From NCBI RefSeq assembly GCF_019578655.1, contig NC_063258.1:31500802-31564801 (forward strand): 64,000 nt of DNA. The letters are read 5' to 3'. The notes below the pieces were generated by a model. It was not told where the DNA came from. It worked only from the letters and a program-made list of their open reading frames with translations, and did no database searches. Position 1 is the stretch's first letter; every line of letters begins with the position of its first letter. The translations under genes and the position numbers were made by a program. Source of the stretch: Ricinus communis (taxonomy: Eukaryota > Streptophyta > Magnoliopsida > Malpighiales > Euphorbiaceae). Below, in pieces: positions 50,072-63,455 of this stretch.

Positions 50072-53000
50072 TCATCCAAAAGGGTTCCCTCCAACAGAAG
50101 AGAAAGGCGAAGGGGCTGCAGGGGCTGGGAATCTACCAGCTAGCTGTTGATTCGTATTCATAGCACCAAAAGCAGCTCCATCAGCACCGAAGCCTCCAGC
50201 TCCTTGGTGCCTGCAAAATATAATTAAGTGAACAAAACGTTAATAAATGACATACATACAAATCTGCCAATATATTTTCATCATCTGGATTAAGATCAAA
50301 GCTTCAACATTCTTCAGGTGGAAATAGTGAAAATTCTGGGTCATGAGACTAATTAAAAGTTTTACACACTGTTACCCAATCTCTCATTCATGATAAGAAA
50401 ATAATGATGGGATGGTTTCCCAACTTCTACAATAAAACGTGAACTATGCAAAAACCAAATGGAAAACATGACATAAAGAAAATTAAAACAGGAAGAAAGA
50501 AAAACAAAGAAATAATACAAGGCCAATGAATTTTTACATAAAATAGAAACCTGATCCAAACACTAGACCATTAATTACACAGATTTCACAGTTAAACATG
50601 ACCAGCCCAAAACAATTAGGTCAGCCGAAGTTTAAAATGAAGAGATTTAAATTTGCTAGCCACCTCTATAGGACAAAGAGAAGGGAAGCTAATTCAAAAT
50701 CTATAATCTTTTGCGGAAGGAAGAGCAAGGGAGATGCTCATAGAATATAAAGTACACAGGAGGAACATTTACCCAGAAAGTGGCATGTTATTTGATACTT
50801 GCTGTGCCATGTATACCCCTGAAACTTCAAAACAAAAATTAAGCACAATGCTAGATAATAGTACAATCCAGAAAGAAGAAAAGAATAAGGCAGAAGGAAA
50901 TACAAAGGATGAGACAGTACTTGGAGGCACAGCTGATGCATAAGATAGTGCCTGCGGAGGCAACGCTGATGGATAAGGTAATGAGTGGGATGGCATCCAT
51001 GCTGCTGATGGAGCACCAAGACTGGAGGTACGCTGTAGGCCTGAAGATGTTGGCATATTTGGGAGAGCACTTTGCAAGGATGCCATGGAAGGGAACTGCG
51101 TTACAAGGAGTAAAAGTTATAAAAGCTAGAAATAAAACTAATTGGCGGATTTGTTAATAATTACAACCAACAAAAAAATGTGTTCCTTTGTTATTAGTTA
51201 AGTAGGAAAAAAGGTCAGTTTCACTACATCCAATCATACAAGTACTAGAGCTTCATGATTACAAAATCCATTACTGCTTCATACTGCACAAAGATATCCA
51301 CACCATCTTGCCAACAAATGTACCATCAAGTTGTCCCAATATTCATTTCATGGCTTTGCCAACATTTTATGGCAATTTATTTTTCACTTCTTTTCAAGAT
51401 GCCATGGCAGAAAGATTATATCAAACAAGACCAAGGAACTCAAGTAATAAGCTTAAAATCAAGTGAATTCACATACAGTTTGGGCTTGCACTGTAGACGG
51501 CTCATTAAGATCAAATGGATTCATTGACTTGGATGGCTGAATAGAAGTTGGCATGGGCTGCAATGAAGAGATTTACAGTAGTAAGTACAATGAGAAGCAA
51601 TGGAGCACACAAACAGCAAATCAGAACAAACTCAGTGATATATTATGGTTGGGTCAAGAAACTTACTGCTGCAGCATTAATATATTGCATAGCAAATCCC
51701 ACACCATGGGGTGGAGTAGTTTGCCACCCAGGAACTGGTGCAGGGAAAGATGAATAAGTTGCGGTAAAAAGATCCTGCAGATAGTTCAAGAAGACTTTAG
51801 AAGGCATTCATTATCAGCTGGATATGCATGATATATTTGAAAGATGTCACCATTACCGCAGGCAGTTCTTGTCTTCCGCTTGATTTTATTTCCATGACTG
51901 GAGGCTGTGATACACCAGGTGTAGATACCACCTGAGTGGCTCCCATAGATGATGTACTCAAAGATGTCTGCACATTAGGGGCCGCTGACAAATTCCATGG
52001 CTACCAAAAAGGCCCCAAAAGCAATGAGATAAACAAACATTATATAATCACATATCTCCAATACAAAATTCAAGAAAACTAGTCTACCTGATTGCCTGAT
52101 GCTCCATTGAATGGTGGTGTAAATTGTTGAGTGGTAGACTGACCACTGGAAACAGGAAACAGAAAAGGTTGGGAATGCTGCACATTAGGCCATTGCCCAG
52201 CTTCATTAACTTTGACAAAGGAGTTACCACCACTGACAGGTATTTGAGGTGCCAATCCAGGAGAAGCTGATGAAATGCCAACGGGAATAAATGCTGACAA
52301 GCTATTAACCGGTGTCACTGCAGATGCACTGCCATTGGGCGGCAACACAGGTGCATTTCCTGTTGACAAAACAGGTGAGGCACCGGTGATTGTCAAATTT
52401 GCTGCATTGGCTGCTAATGGAGCACCAGAACCACTTGGCATTCCAGATATCTGACCAGGTGCAGAGGCTGGCACTGATAATTGCGAGAGAACAGATTCCA
52501 GGGGATTGGCAGTTGAAGCAACTTGAGACACCTTAATTTCAGGGGCAAAATCAAATGAAGCCCAATTGTTATCATTAGTTGTAGTTGCTGGTTGTGCAAT
52601 CGATTGAGAGGCAGGTGTTTGTTGTGCTTGACGCACTGCGGTAGTAACAGGTGGTTCTGGATCGGCATCAAAATCAATTAAGCTTACAGTATTCTCCAAT
52701 TTAACTTCTGTTGGATTCCCGTTGGCAGATCCCAAGCTACTAGAAGAGGCAGTTCTCTGCAATGATATGCCACAAAAATCTGAGACCATTTCTTCCCTCC
52801 CAAGTTTCCCCCAACCCACTTACATTTAAAATTAAAAATGGAGCAATGCAAGCATATAGTGAATTACTGTTTACAATTGCAACCAGTAAATTCCGTTGCT
52901 TCTCAAACAAATTTGCTTGTTTCCCTAATTAAGTGTGAGCATTATCCAATTAAAATCAAATGATTAAAGCAAACCAACTCATTTCAATTAAGTGAATTCA

Positions 53001-55813
53001 GTGTAGAGTCTGAAGATATCTGGTTTCAGATTTCCATTCAGTTTTAAAAATCTAAATTGAAAACTGGAGAAGCTAGACTACCCTACCTTTTAAAATGCCC
53101 CATTACTACCCCATTTTCATACACACTGATTTACAACTCTAACCTAACATGTTTCTACTCTTGTTTGACCAATTCTGCCACCTCGTCATTATTGTTTCTA
53201 AATGAACTGTATGAATGCTCTCCCCTAACTCAAATTACAGCATGCACAACATAATTACCAAACACAAGAAGCAGCATGAAGAAAAAAAGAACAGGGATCA
53301 GCCTGGTATCAAAGCAGCTCCCTGTTCTATGCTAATAGGTGTTCTCACTTGAAGGTCAAGAATGTTACAGAGATCCACATACAAGAGCCTAAAAAAATTG
53401 AAAAAAAAAAAAGAAGGGGAAATGACCCTAAGTGTTTGGAAAATAAAGCGCCTGAAAAGTGATAATCAAACAATAGAAGCAGAAAGAAGAAATCTAAAAA
53501 ACAAATTAAAAAGAAAAGATGAAGAAAAAGCTGAGAAGTTATATATGCAACTGAAGAAAACAAAAGCACTACCTGTGTCTGTGAAGAGCCATCAGCAGCT
53601 CTTAAATTAGCTTTGGGAGGTTCACTTATACGAAGAGGCACTATATTATCCCCTAAGATTTCTCTTACGGGTCGTACAACAGGGGGACTAGAAGCTTCTG
53701 GATCTTTCGGCCGTTCAGGTGACCTGCTTTCCAGCTTTGATTCGCCATCAGATACTCTACGGTCATCAGCTCTCTTTCCATTTCCAAATCTATCTTCCCG
53801 GCGCCAATCATTGACTACCTCAGGACTTCTCCTGTAATCATTATACTGTCGACTTTCTTGATCATATCCAGGGCTCCTCCTTTCATCATAACCATATCTG
53901 GAATTTCTGTCATCACTTCTTCCACCAGGACTAGACATTTCACTGTAACGGCGTTCATATGAATCCTCATATGGTGGACTTCGAGACCCTCCATGGTACG
54001 AGTCCTCTTTGTCACCCTGCATCATAGAAAATTAACACACATTTCTAATTGGAGATTTTACAGACACCAAAAACAATTAAGTTCAATTTCAGAGCAAGTA
54101 TGCATGCTAAGCTAATCCAGCAGTATCATCAACACTATATAAAACAGAAGAATGGTGATCTTACCAACTTCACACTAGGAGGCTTTCCGGAGTTCCTATC
54201 ACCAGTGTATCTTCGATCCACATAAACATGCTTAATAAAGTCCCGAAGTCTATCAACATTACTGGTAGCAAAAACATGAATCAGAACTGCAATCATTATT
54301 AAAATTCACAGTGAAACTAGACATAAATGAGTAACAACCTGACATCAGGAGCAGACTGACGCTGTGGATCCCATTCTTTAAGATAAATGTCTCTCGCACG
54401 CTGTGAAGAAGAGATACAAGTCAAATAAATGATAAAGACTGATCAGAAAACTTAAAAGAATACACTGGGCAGATATCTAAGGGATGTGCAAAAGGAGTAG
54501 CAGCATACTTTGTTTCCTCCTTCTTGAAGGGCAGTAACTTCTTGTGAAGTAAATTTAGCCATTGATACTGATTTAACTCTGTGCGTGAATTCCCGACTAG
54601 AAATAATTTCAAAAAGTTCAAGTCAAGTGCGACACACACACACATAGATTAAAGAAATTTCTCAAGCAACACACTGTAAAAAGACAAATATAGCCATGCA
54701 AGAGAGAAAGACAGAGACAGGCTGCTGACAGGAACTTGAATACAGCATGTAAATGTACTTACTGTATTCCACTACAGGTAGTGCAAACAAATGTCCAGAA
54801 ATTTGTGCAAACATATTGTGGTCCCTGCTCAGACAAGATAAAAATTAACATTACAAACACATACTCAGCGCTGCATTTCTCTAGCAGAATGGTAGTGCAT
54901 GAAAATCAATTTGAATGACACAAGTATCCTGATCAATATATGTTGTAACAACCAGATGGAAAAGAAAAAAAGAACAAAAAATTCACGTTCATATAGCAGT
55001 GATTCAATATTTCAGGCTAGTCTGTACAAACTAAAAATTTGGATCAACTTCTCTGAAAACTCAAAAAGAAAAAATGTATGAACCCATCTAAAATTTAAAC
55101 TAACTGATGCAGTACAATTTAGTGAACAAACCTTGAATTGCTAAAGGTTAGCAAAAAAAAAAATGTGAAACTTCAACCTAACAAACTTTAACTATGAAGC
55201 ATTATAAGAGTATGAAACTGCCTTGCGATTGGTTCTCTAACTTCAGAAAAAATAATTTATATATAAAAGAAAAAAACACTAAGGTATTCTTCCCAGGCAA
55301 CGATAAAATCAGTAAAGCAATTATTAGAGCTTCCTCTTCATTAGAGACTTTAACCCTTTTCATACATCAGGAAACAATTGGTTGATTAAATTACTAATAA
55401 TTGACAGTTCAAACATTTACAAAGCAATTATGAAGCATACGACATTGCATGATTGTTTTATTATCCTTCTACATAAAGATCCTACACCAATCTGGAGCTG
55501 CAAGCGATTATCACTATCGAATTTATTTATACAATAAGTCAAATAAGTCATCTCATACTTAGATTCAAGTGATATATATTAACTTTAACATAACTAACTC
55601 CGATGCCAGTTAAGCTTCACAACTGAATTGCAGGCGATACTCCAATTTTGTTTATGGTATAGTAACAGTATCTGTATTGCTCTAATCACACTTGAAAGTA
55701 ATTAAAGAACTTACCAGACTATTACAATTAATGCATCTACGATTCTCAGGTAGCTTCAAAAGTCCTCGAATTATTCGTTCATTTCTTTCATCTTCTTTCA
55801 CTCGATTCGCCAT
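50072..55813 (-). CDS. AGD14: AGD14-type ArfGAP with C-terminal NPF motifs (13 coding exons, 737 aa)
   Basis: Coding exons, 5' to 3' on the minus strand: 55813-55715, 54824-54763, 54596-54509, 54400-54339, 54261-54165, 54016-53573, 52756-52088, 52000-51857, 51774-51667, 51557-51477, 51095-50921, 50818-50773, 50210-50072. Joined they give 2214 bases, one 737-aa frame. Residues 1-130 are an ArfGAP domain: zinc finger C27-x2-C30-x16-C47-x2-C50, then SGIHR with the probable catalytic arginine finger R55. Residues about 139-250 are rich in R, S, D, E and Y with SP sites. The rest is low-complexity S/P/Q/A sequence with DLF near 557, NPF at 604-606 and a terminal NPFG at 734-737. This is the layout of Arabidopsis AGD14/ZIGA4 and animal AGFG/HRB, which stimulate Arf GTP hydrolysis in vesicle trafficking and bind EH-domain adaptors through NPF. 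AGD14 versus AGD15 is not settled. Confidence 0.94.
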
Positions 55814-55819
55814 TTGCTA

Positions 55820-56161
55820 CTGCCCTAATTTGATTACAGAAAAGAAAACACATAGAAGAGAAAAGCTACACTAGTTACTTCAATTGATCTCAAATGATAT
55901 TTGATTATTCACAAACAAAAATAAACTTTGAAATTCACACGAGCTAAATAACAAACAAAGCAAAAGTTTAATTAACAGAGAGATAAAGAAAATCAATTTC
56001 CTGATTCTAATACAGTAACTAACCGTCATCAGCCGAACATATGAAACGACAGGTTAAAACATAATTCAACAATATAAAACGACGGATCTAAGAAGGAATA
56101 TAAAAAGAAAGAAAAAGGAGAAAAATTCAAAGTAATAAAAGTATATAAAAAAGAAACTAAC
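55820..56161 (-). other. Probable 5' UTR intron of the ArfGAP gene
   Basis: On the minus strand, AAATTCAG followed by GTTAGTTTC (donor at 56161) and an acceptor AGGGCAG ending at 55820, six bases before the start codon, frame a leader intron of about 340 bases. The upstream leader exon and core promoter would lie at about 56163-56300, a region with (GA)n on the plus strand, i.e. CT-rich on the sense strand. Confidence 0.5.
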
Positions 56162-56162
56162 C

Positions 56163-59100
56163 TGAATTTAGATATGGACTTTGCTTTAAAGCTTTAATAT
56201 AAAGAGAGATCCAGGGCTAAGACAGTGTTTGCTTGCGGGGTTTAATCTAGATAAATGAAAGAATTAGAAGTTGCAGAGGAAAAAAAAAAAAAGAGAGAGA
56301 GAGAGATTAGAACAGATCTTTGAAGAGAGTCGGTAACTATAAAGGAAGGAGAGAGCTTTTTTTTTCTTTTTCTGTACAGCTAAGAGCTAACCAAAGTCTT
56401 GCTTTTCCCAAAAATGTAGAGAGAGACAGACAGAAGCATGAAAAATTAAAATTAAAATCAGTTAAAGGGAAAAGAAAAGAAAGAAAAAGGAAAGGGATAT
56501 TTTATGGTGCTCTCGGACACAGAGGAGGACTGTACCCTGTCCCTACGGGCATGCGATGCGGATGCTATGGATGTTATGAGCGTGGCAAATTGGTCCTTTT
56601 TTGACGGTTTTTTTATATTTTTTCCAAAGTTAACAGTCACTGAGACTAGTCTAAGGTCGTGCAAGGCGACTGACTGGTCCAGTCAATTTTTCTTTTTCTA
56701 TTTTCTCTTTCTCTATTCATAATTACGCTGTTAATCCGGGGATTTGTCGTAGTAATTGCAGCTGCTCTACATCTCTCAATTTTGACTGTCATTTACTTAA
56801 TTACTTCCCCCCTGTTTTAGTCCCTTTTCTTTTTTAGTATTTATCCACTTATATATTTCTTATTTATATTTATATTTATATTTTTTTCTTTCAAACAATA
56901 ATCAAAACCTAATCTAAATGGAGATTTCGTTTTCCCTGATCCCAACATAAGAAGATGATTGAGCAAAATTTACCCATTTTATGGTGTGGAAGATAATAAT
57001 AGAGAAAAATAAAAATAAAATGAAAATAACGTTTTTATATTTAGAAAAATAAAAGAGAAAAAAAATAACCATTATTTTTTTATCGTATATCCTTTTATAT
57101 AAAAATAAAAGAGTAAAAAATAAAATTAATATGTATTTCTAATTATATTTCATCATTAATTGAGATCTAAGGAATTTAAAGAAATAAATAAATTTTTTAG
57201 TAAATGTATTTTAAAATTCTTAAATTTTTTAATCTTTTAATTTTTATTTTGTTTTGTTCATTCTTATACTTTTATATTTTTAGTAATTAAGGATCCAATA
57301 ATTTTTAATAAAAATACATAAAATCTTACAAAATATATATATGAAGTACTTAATTCAAGAGAAATAAAAAAAAATCTAATAAAATAAACTGAAAATTTTA
57401 AGAGCTTAATAATGGATTTGTAGGTATAGTACATTTAAATTGTAGATCAATTTTTTCAAAAAAATGTTCATCTATAAAAGGGTTGGAACAAAATTGATTA
57501 CCACGTCAAGAATATGAAAACAAACCCAAAGACTTCTACTAAAAAGAAAAACAATGAATATAAATAAACAGCAGTTAATATCTAAAATTAATTTAAATAT
57601 TGTTTAATAGACAATGATGAAGAAAAAAAGAAAAAAGAAGAAAAACTTAAAAGATATCACCTTGGGTGAATGTTAATCAACTAATGGTGGTCAACCATTT
57701 AGAAAGGTTCCGGTGGACAGGGATCGAAATGGGCGGTACGGTGAGTTCTCACTTGTATCACTATCTTAAGCATTATTATATAACATTTAATGTTACTATT
57801 GTCTATGCAAAATGTGCTTTGATTTCTTAAAATATATACAAAATGATATTAGGAAAAAAGAACACACGGCGAGGAGTGGAGGCTCATCTATCAAATGATT
57901 CGCTTGTTTTCTTATTGTTCATTACTTATTTTAAGGCTAAATGTTATGGTAGTTTAATTTTTTGATTGTGTTCTTATTAACTTAACTATAAAAACAAAAA
58001 GAACTTGTAATACAGATACATTGATGTAATGGTAGATCTATGAATGGACTAGGCACGGCTATGGTCCCCAAATCTATTTAAAATTCTTTAATGTCATAAT
58101 TTATGGACCCAATGTGGCAATCTATATCTATCAAAATAATTACAATAATATTAATAATTCTCAATAAAAAAATAAATTTATATGAATGGAGAAGCAACTA
58201 AACTTACTATATAAGATGGATTATTTATTAATATACTGACTATGTTATATGAAATTAATTAATGAGTATATATTATTAATATGCTAGTTTTAGATTAAAT
58301 ATGAATTATATATTTTCTAAAAGTAAAAAATTGAAGATATTTACTCTTTTAGGATAAAAATAATTATGGCCTAAGCAATGAGTACAAAATAAATATCTAA
58401 GAATGTTTAGTTTAAAGAATTTTATGGCATAATACGCTAATGATCACATCTTACCGAGTATGTTAAATAAAAATACATATTATAATTACTATTTTTATTT
58501 TTTCATACTAATTTTATGATTATAATAATTATATTTTTAATTATAAATTTATTAATAAATATTTTCAGTCGATATTATACAATGAATAACTCACATGTAA
58601 ACTATATTAATGGAAAACTACGTATAATAATAATATTGATAGAGGACCACACAAATTTATTATTATTACTATATATTTTCACAATAATTTTATGATAATA
58701 ATAATTGTATTTTCCATCATTAATATACTAGTTAATATTATATGTATATATTATAAGACGGCTTTTAATAAATTTAAATAATAAATAAATCATATGTCAA
58801 ATATGTTAATGAAAAACTACTTTTAATAAAAATACTGATAAAATACATATAGAATTGAATAAAAAAATTACGCTAAATTTATTTATTTTTTTTTTATAAA
58901 AGGAGTTATTTTTCAACTCATAACAAATATATTTGCAAGTGTTCTACTTATAAGGATTCATATATTTTTGAAAAATCTTAAATCTTCTCAACAATAAGAT
59001 ACAAGTTTACATAAGTGTTCATAAAAGATTTAAATTTTGTGGGTGGGGCTAAATATCCTTTTGATTTTTAGTCTATTATAATAAAAATATTTAATATTTG

Positions 59101-62100
59101 AGCTTAAAAATTTACCAGTGAATAAAAAAAAGTTAAAATAAAATAATAAAATTAATATTTATTGAATTCATAATTTTTTTAATATTATTATTAATAGTTG
59201 ATTACTTATTTATTAAATTTAATTTTAAAATTAATTTATTTTTATTAAATTTACTTTCTTAATATAGAAAATAAAATTCACCCTCCTATAAACAAAAAAC
59301 TAAATTGAACCACAAATAGTAAGTTTTAAGGTAAAATGATACAAAAAGTTAAAAGCCCGCCTATTTGGCTATGCTTTTAAAGTTTAAAAACCTATTTAAA
59401 CATTATTTTTAAAATTTTATTAGGGTATAATTAAATTTAAATTTTGTACTTAGTCAAAATTTATAAAATTTATATATTTTGAATAAAATAAAAGTCTAAA
59501 ATTCTACTTAATTGAAATTATGTAAAATTAATTATAGTTAACTTAAATCCTAAAAAAATAGATAGAATTTATAATACCGAAATACCTCTTTTAATTTTAT
59601 TATTTTTATTTTATTTTATCTTTTATACATTCTTTTCAAATGAATTTTTTAAATTAATTTCAACCAACTTTATTTGAACTTAGCATCTTTTATTTCATAT
59701 TCAGAGGATTTAGAAAGAAACAAAGAAAAAAAAAAGCCAGAAGAACAGAACAAGGCATAAAAACACAAATAAACACCAAACGAGACATTTAGCTCTAATT
59801 GGTCTAGGACATGAAACTCCCAATCTATCACTATCATGTAAGTAATAAATCATTGGAGGGCAGCATCCTGCAACACACGAACCCTTCTGGAATAAGATAA
59901 CACCTGGTTAACCAAAACAATCCACAATTTGGTTACCTTGTTTGAGTACATGATTATAAGCCTAGTTGGTACAAAGTTTTAGCTAATCTCAAGCCAGATT
60001 AGTTTCTAAAGATTGACACGTTATTAGAGAGTTGGGCGTCGTAAGCAAATTTAACTGTACAGACCTTGCAAATAGTTGCTATTAAAAACAATCATCTCAA
60101 ATTTTAGTCCCGGTTGGCTTATGGCTCATGGGAGGAAAGCTAACAAAATAGTGGCTTGGACTTTTTTTCTAAAAAAAATAAAAGGAGGCTTTCATTAAAA
60201 GTAAGTGAGAAGTATTAATTTGTAGTAGATAAGTACATATGAATATATTTAAGAAATATATATAAATTAAGAATTACATACAAATTTTTATAAAAATGAG
60301 CTTTTCCTCTTAACTTCCTTAATCGCGTTGATAAAGCAATTATGTACAACACATTCGGCAAGAAACATATTCCACTTAGTGGCTAGAGCTACAGATCAAG
60401 TTTATTGTCATTTGACTAATCTTAAAAAGAGTCTGAAATTTTGAATATAATAATCAAACTCATCTTAACTCCTATGATAAAAAACAAATAAACTTCCATA
60501 AAGGAAGTCAAAACAAAACATTTATAATATTTAATCAATGAAGTTAACAAACAACTAAAAAAATATATAAAATAAGATTTTAAATGAATTTTTAATCAAA
60601 TAATTTCATTTTTATTGTTAGAAGGCTTAGATTTATCTCCAAATGTGAAGACTTTAGTACTCATGATATCTCCTTCCATACATATTTGATTTGTCATCTG
60701 TTTACTAAAATTCACTGCAAATATAAGAGAATTTGAAATCAAAATCTATAATCTCTCATCAATTCATATAAATAAGACGAAAATATATTTTGATTATTTT
60801 ATTATCATTGAAAATATATTATTAAGAAAAATAAAATAGAAAGTAAAGAATTGAAATTAGCTACCGACAACTACTGACAACAACGATAAAAAAAAAAAAA
60901 AATTCTTGCAGCTAGAGTTTTTCTAACAATTTGACTCTCTTTAAATATGTTATTAAAGACTCTGCATGTTGAGAATAAATTTCAAAAAAAAAAAAAACAA
61001 TAAAGGAAGAGATTGGAAAGATACTTAAATCCCTTAATTGAGAATTTTTTTTATCAATACATAAACAAAGTCTTGTTTTTGGATGGAACTAAATCTTTAT
61101 ATAATGATTTCCTATATAATGAATTTTATTATTGATATATTTCTAATGAAACATGCCTCATCATATTTAGGTATGACCATCTATATATATTCTAATTTCT
61201 AAAATTTAATATTTTTTGATAAATGTAAAATTTTTATTTTGACATGTGTACTTTTTTGACACGTAAAATTTAAATTTATGTATTAATTTTATAATTTTTT
61301 ATATTAATTAATTGATTAATAAGTTACATTCCTAAATAAACACTTATTCTAATATTAAGAAATAACATATTACTAATAAATTAATTTTCTAATTAGATAA
61401 TTATTATTCTAGAAAATAGTAAATCAATTATATTTTAATATTATATTTATTAATAAATTATTTTTTAATTAAATAATAATTCTAATTATAAAAAATAAAA
61501 TTTTTAAATATTATATTCACTAATAAATTACTTTTTAATTATACAATAAATTTTAATTTTTTAAAAATAATCAATTATATTGATAGATTTAATTTATATA
61601 ATAGTAGAGTTAATAAATAAATATTTTTAAAATAATTTATTGATAGTATTAATTTAAAGATAATATTAATAAATAAATATCTTATTAATATAATAATATA
61701 AATAAAATTTTCTAAGAGGTTAAAGATAATTAAAAATAGTAAGTTTGTTTTTTTTAAATTATTATAAATTAATATTAAATATTGAATAAATAATTAAATT
61801 ATATTTATAAATTTAATTTTATAATTAAATAATAATAACTGTTGTGCAATGTGCAATGTATAAGCAAACAATTAATATACTATAGTTATAGTTATGAAAT
61901 TCAAATTTAAAAAAAAAAAAACAAAAACCAACTTAAATGATTGTGCAGTTCACCTATAAATAAGAAGAAAATGATGTCTGATCAGAATTTCATTAATATG
62001 GAGATTGATTATCTCAATTTTTTTTTTGTCTACGTTGAATAAGTTAATTGAGTTGATTAGTAAATTGGAAAAACAAAAAACACCAGAATTTGTTTTATTG

Positions 62101-62539
62101 AGCAAAGAGGGAGCGGGAAGTGCGCTTATCCCAGAGCTGACGTGGCAAACCCCGACAAAGAAGGGTCTGCCAGATCGACAGACGACTGCGTAACACACAT
62201 TCATTTCGGCGCAGAGAGTTTGGATTGGTAAATAAAAGCAAAACTTGGCGCTCTGATTCTCTTTTATCAGAAAATAGCAGCACCAGCCGTAGCAACAGAG
62301 AGTAATATGATTATTATGAGCTTAAAAGTTCAAATACAAACAGGCAATCTTAGCTCTGCAGCCGCAGTAAAAAATCTTCTTTGCACTCTGTTTTTACCAC
62401 GCGTATATCATCTATGATAATCTCTAAACAACTAAAAGAAAATTTTCAGTTAAATATTTGAACTTGCGTCTTTTTTCTTTCTTCTGTTTTTGTTCTTGAA
62501 ATTAGGGTTTTAGTTTCTTTTGGTTAATAACCAAATCAG
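56163..62539. other. Intergenic spacer between the ArfGAP promoter and the interrupted acidic-protein gene
   Basis: About 6.4 kb of mostly very A/T-rich DNA. The first few hundred bases are the ArfGAP leader and promoter (minus strand), and the last few hundred before 62540 are the promoter and leader of the acidic-protein gene. Between them are A/T low-complexity stretches, a moderately complex block at 59700-60150 with no recognised content, and a degenerate tandem repeat at 61371-61585. No coding exon is supported on either strand. Confidence 0.6.
61371..61585. repeat. Degenerate A/T tandem repeat, three units of 70-77 bp
   Basis: Units start (T/C)A(C/T)TAATAAATTA at 61371, 61448 and 61518. 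Each continues with TTTTCTAATTAGATAAT- or TTTTTTAATTAAATAAT-type sequence and a TTTTAATATTATAT-like end. Further weaker repeats follow to about 61700. Confidence 0.6.
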
Positions 62540-62848
62540 ATGGTTAATGAAATGAAAAGCGAAGTGGAACAATCTGGTTACGATAGTAGCACTGATCCAG
62601 AGGAAGGAGAGTGCCGGTGTATGCGAAGAAGAGAAGCGAGCAATGACGGTGATGAAAATGATAAAAGCAGACAAGAGAGAGATGTGCGGACTCATAAGAG
62701 GAGAGAGATTTTTGGTTTTGAGGATGAAGTTGATGGCGTCGAAGGTGCACCAGAAGAGAGTGACGAGGAGGATAACCCATCGTATTTTAACGAACTTGAA
62801 AAAGAAGAAGAAGAAGAGACTCCGGTTTTGAAGGAGAAATATTGTTGA
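62540..62848 (+). pseudogene. Unidentified acidic protein N-terminus, truncated by a copia LTR
   Basis: An ATG at 62540 opens a 102-codon frame that is strongly charged: S-T-D-P-E-E-G-E early on, an R/K-rich middle, then a D/E-rich end (ESDEEDN, EKEEEEE). The last codons and the TGA lie inside the LTR that begins at 62843, so the frame was cut by the insertion after K-E-K-Y. The upstream sequence (62450-62540) contains pyrimidine-rich leader-like DNA. I do not recognise the family; acidic disordered N-termini of this kind occur in many nuclear and RNA-processing proteins. If the retrotransposon lies in an exon the allele is broken. If an intron donor were present upstream the gene could survive, but I see no clear one. 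Confidence 0.45.
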
Positions 62849-63135
62849 AGCACCCAATACCTGCATAACTCAGCAGGCAAAGACCAACATTAAGGACCAA
62901 CAGTCTTTAACTGCTGGTCAACGCCTCAGATATTAAGATCATCACAGGCCTAGTGAGGGAAAAGGAGCAACACCTCTCCCCTAAGGGAAAAGGCTGCTTC
63001 TACCTTTCCCTAAACAAAAAATTACCGTTGCTACAAGTGTATATAACAGGATACACACTTTCTTTGTAAATTCAAAATTTTTAATCATCCTTTTATCAAT
63101 AAAATCTCAGTTCTTCTACATTCGATTTTCCCACA
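62843..63135 (+). repeat. 5' LTR of the copia element (293 bp)
   Basis: Starts TGTTGAAGC and ends CCCACA, directly followed by the primer-binding site. It contains a TATA-like TATATAA at 63040-63046 and a polyadenylation signal AATAAA at 63098-63103, the expected U3-R-U5 order. The length is normal for plant copia LTRs. The 3' LTR is not in the window, so the element's age cannot be estimated here. Confidence 0.88.
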
Positions 63136-63147
63136 TGGTATCAGAGC
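63136..63147 (+). other. Primer-binding site complementary to initiator Met-tRNA
   Basis: TGGTATCAGAGC immediately after the LTR is the standard plant copia primer-binding site, complementary to the 3' end of initiator methionine tRNA. Its position and sequence fix the LTR end. Confidence 0.92.
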
Positions 63148-63199
63148 AGGATTGATCCTGTCATCATCTACCCAACAATCAGAATTTTCTTTTTTCATC

Positions 63200-63455
63200 A
63201 TGTCACAAAATAATCTCACCAAACTCACAAACATTATGTTAAAAGGAAACCAGAATTATTTCGAGTGGTCAAGAGCAGTTTACATTGGTTTGAATGGCAG
63301 GAAAAAATTAGGGTTCATTACAGGAACCCTAACCAAGCCAACAATTCAAAACCCGAACCAGCCAACTAAAGAGGAGATTGAAACCATCGAAGAATGGCAG
63401 ACAAACGACCATTTGGTCATGTCCCTCATTACCAACACACAGAGCCCACCTCATT
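63200..63455 (+). pseudogene. Copia gag N-terminal fragment
   Basis: From the ATG at 63200 the frame encodes a typical gag start: LTKLTNIMLKGNQNYFEWSR, a GLNGRKKLGFITG block and an E-W-x-x-N-D-x-x-V-M-S-x-I motif. This corresponds to the DUF4219/UBN2-type N-terminus of plant copia Gag. After about 85 codons similarity stops and the frame runs into non-homologous codons until a TGA at 63515-63517. The zinc-knuckle region is missing. Confidence 0.85.

Noticed and set aside
53345..53572. Continuation of the ArfGAP exon-6 frame into a hydrophobic stretch
   Set aside because: This is intron read-through past a good donor at 53572; the phase and similarity resume at 52756.
56320..56722. Short plus-strand frames beside the ArfGAP promoter
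   Set aside because: They overlap promoter or leader DNA of the minus-strand gene and end in poly-pyrimidine low complexity; no similarity recognised.
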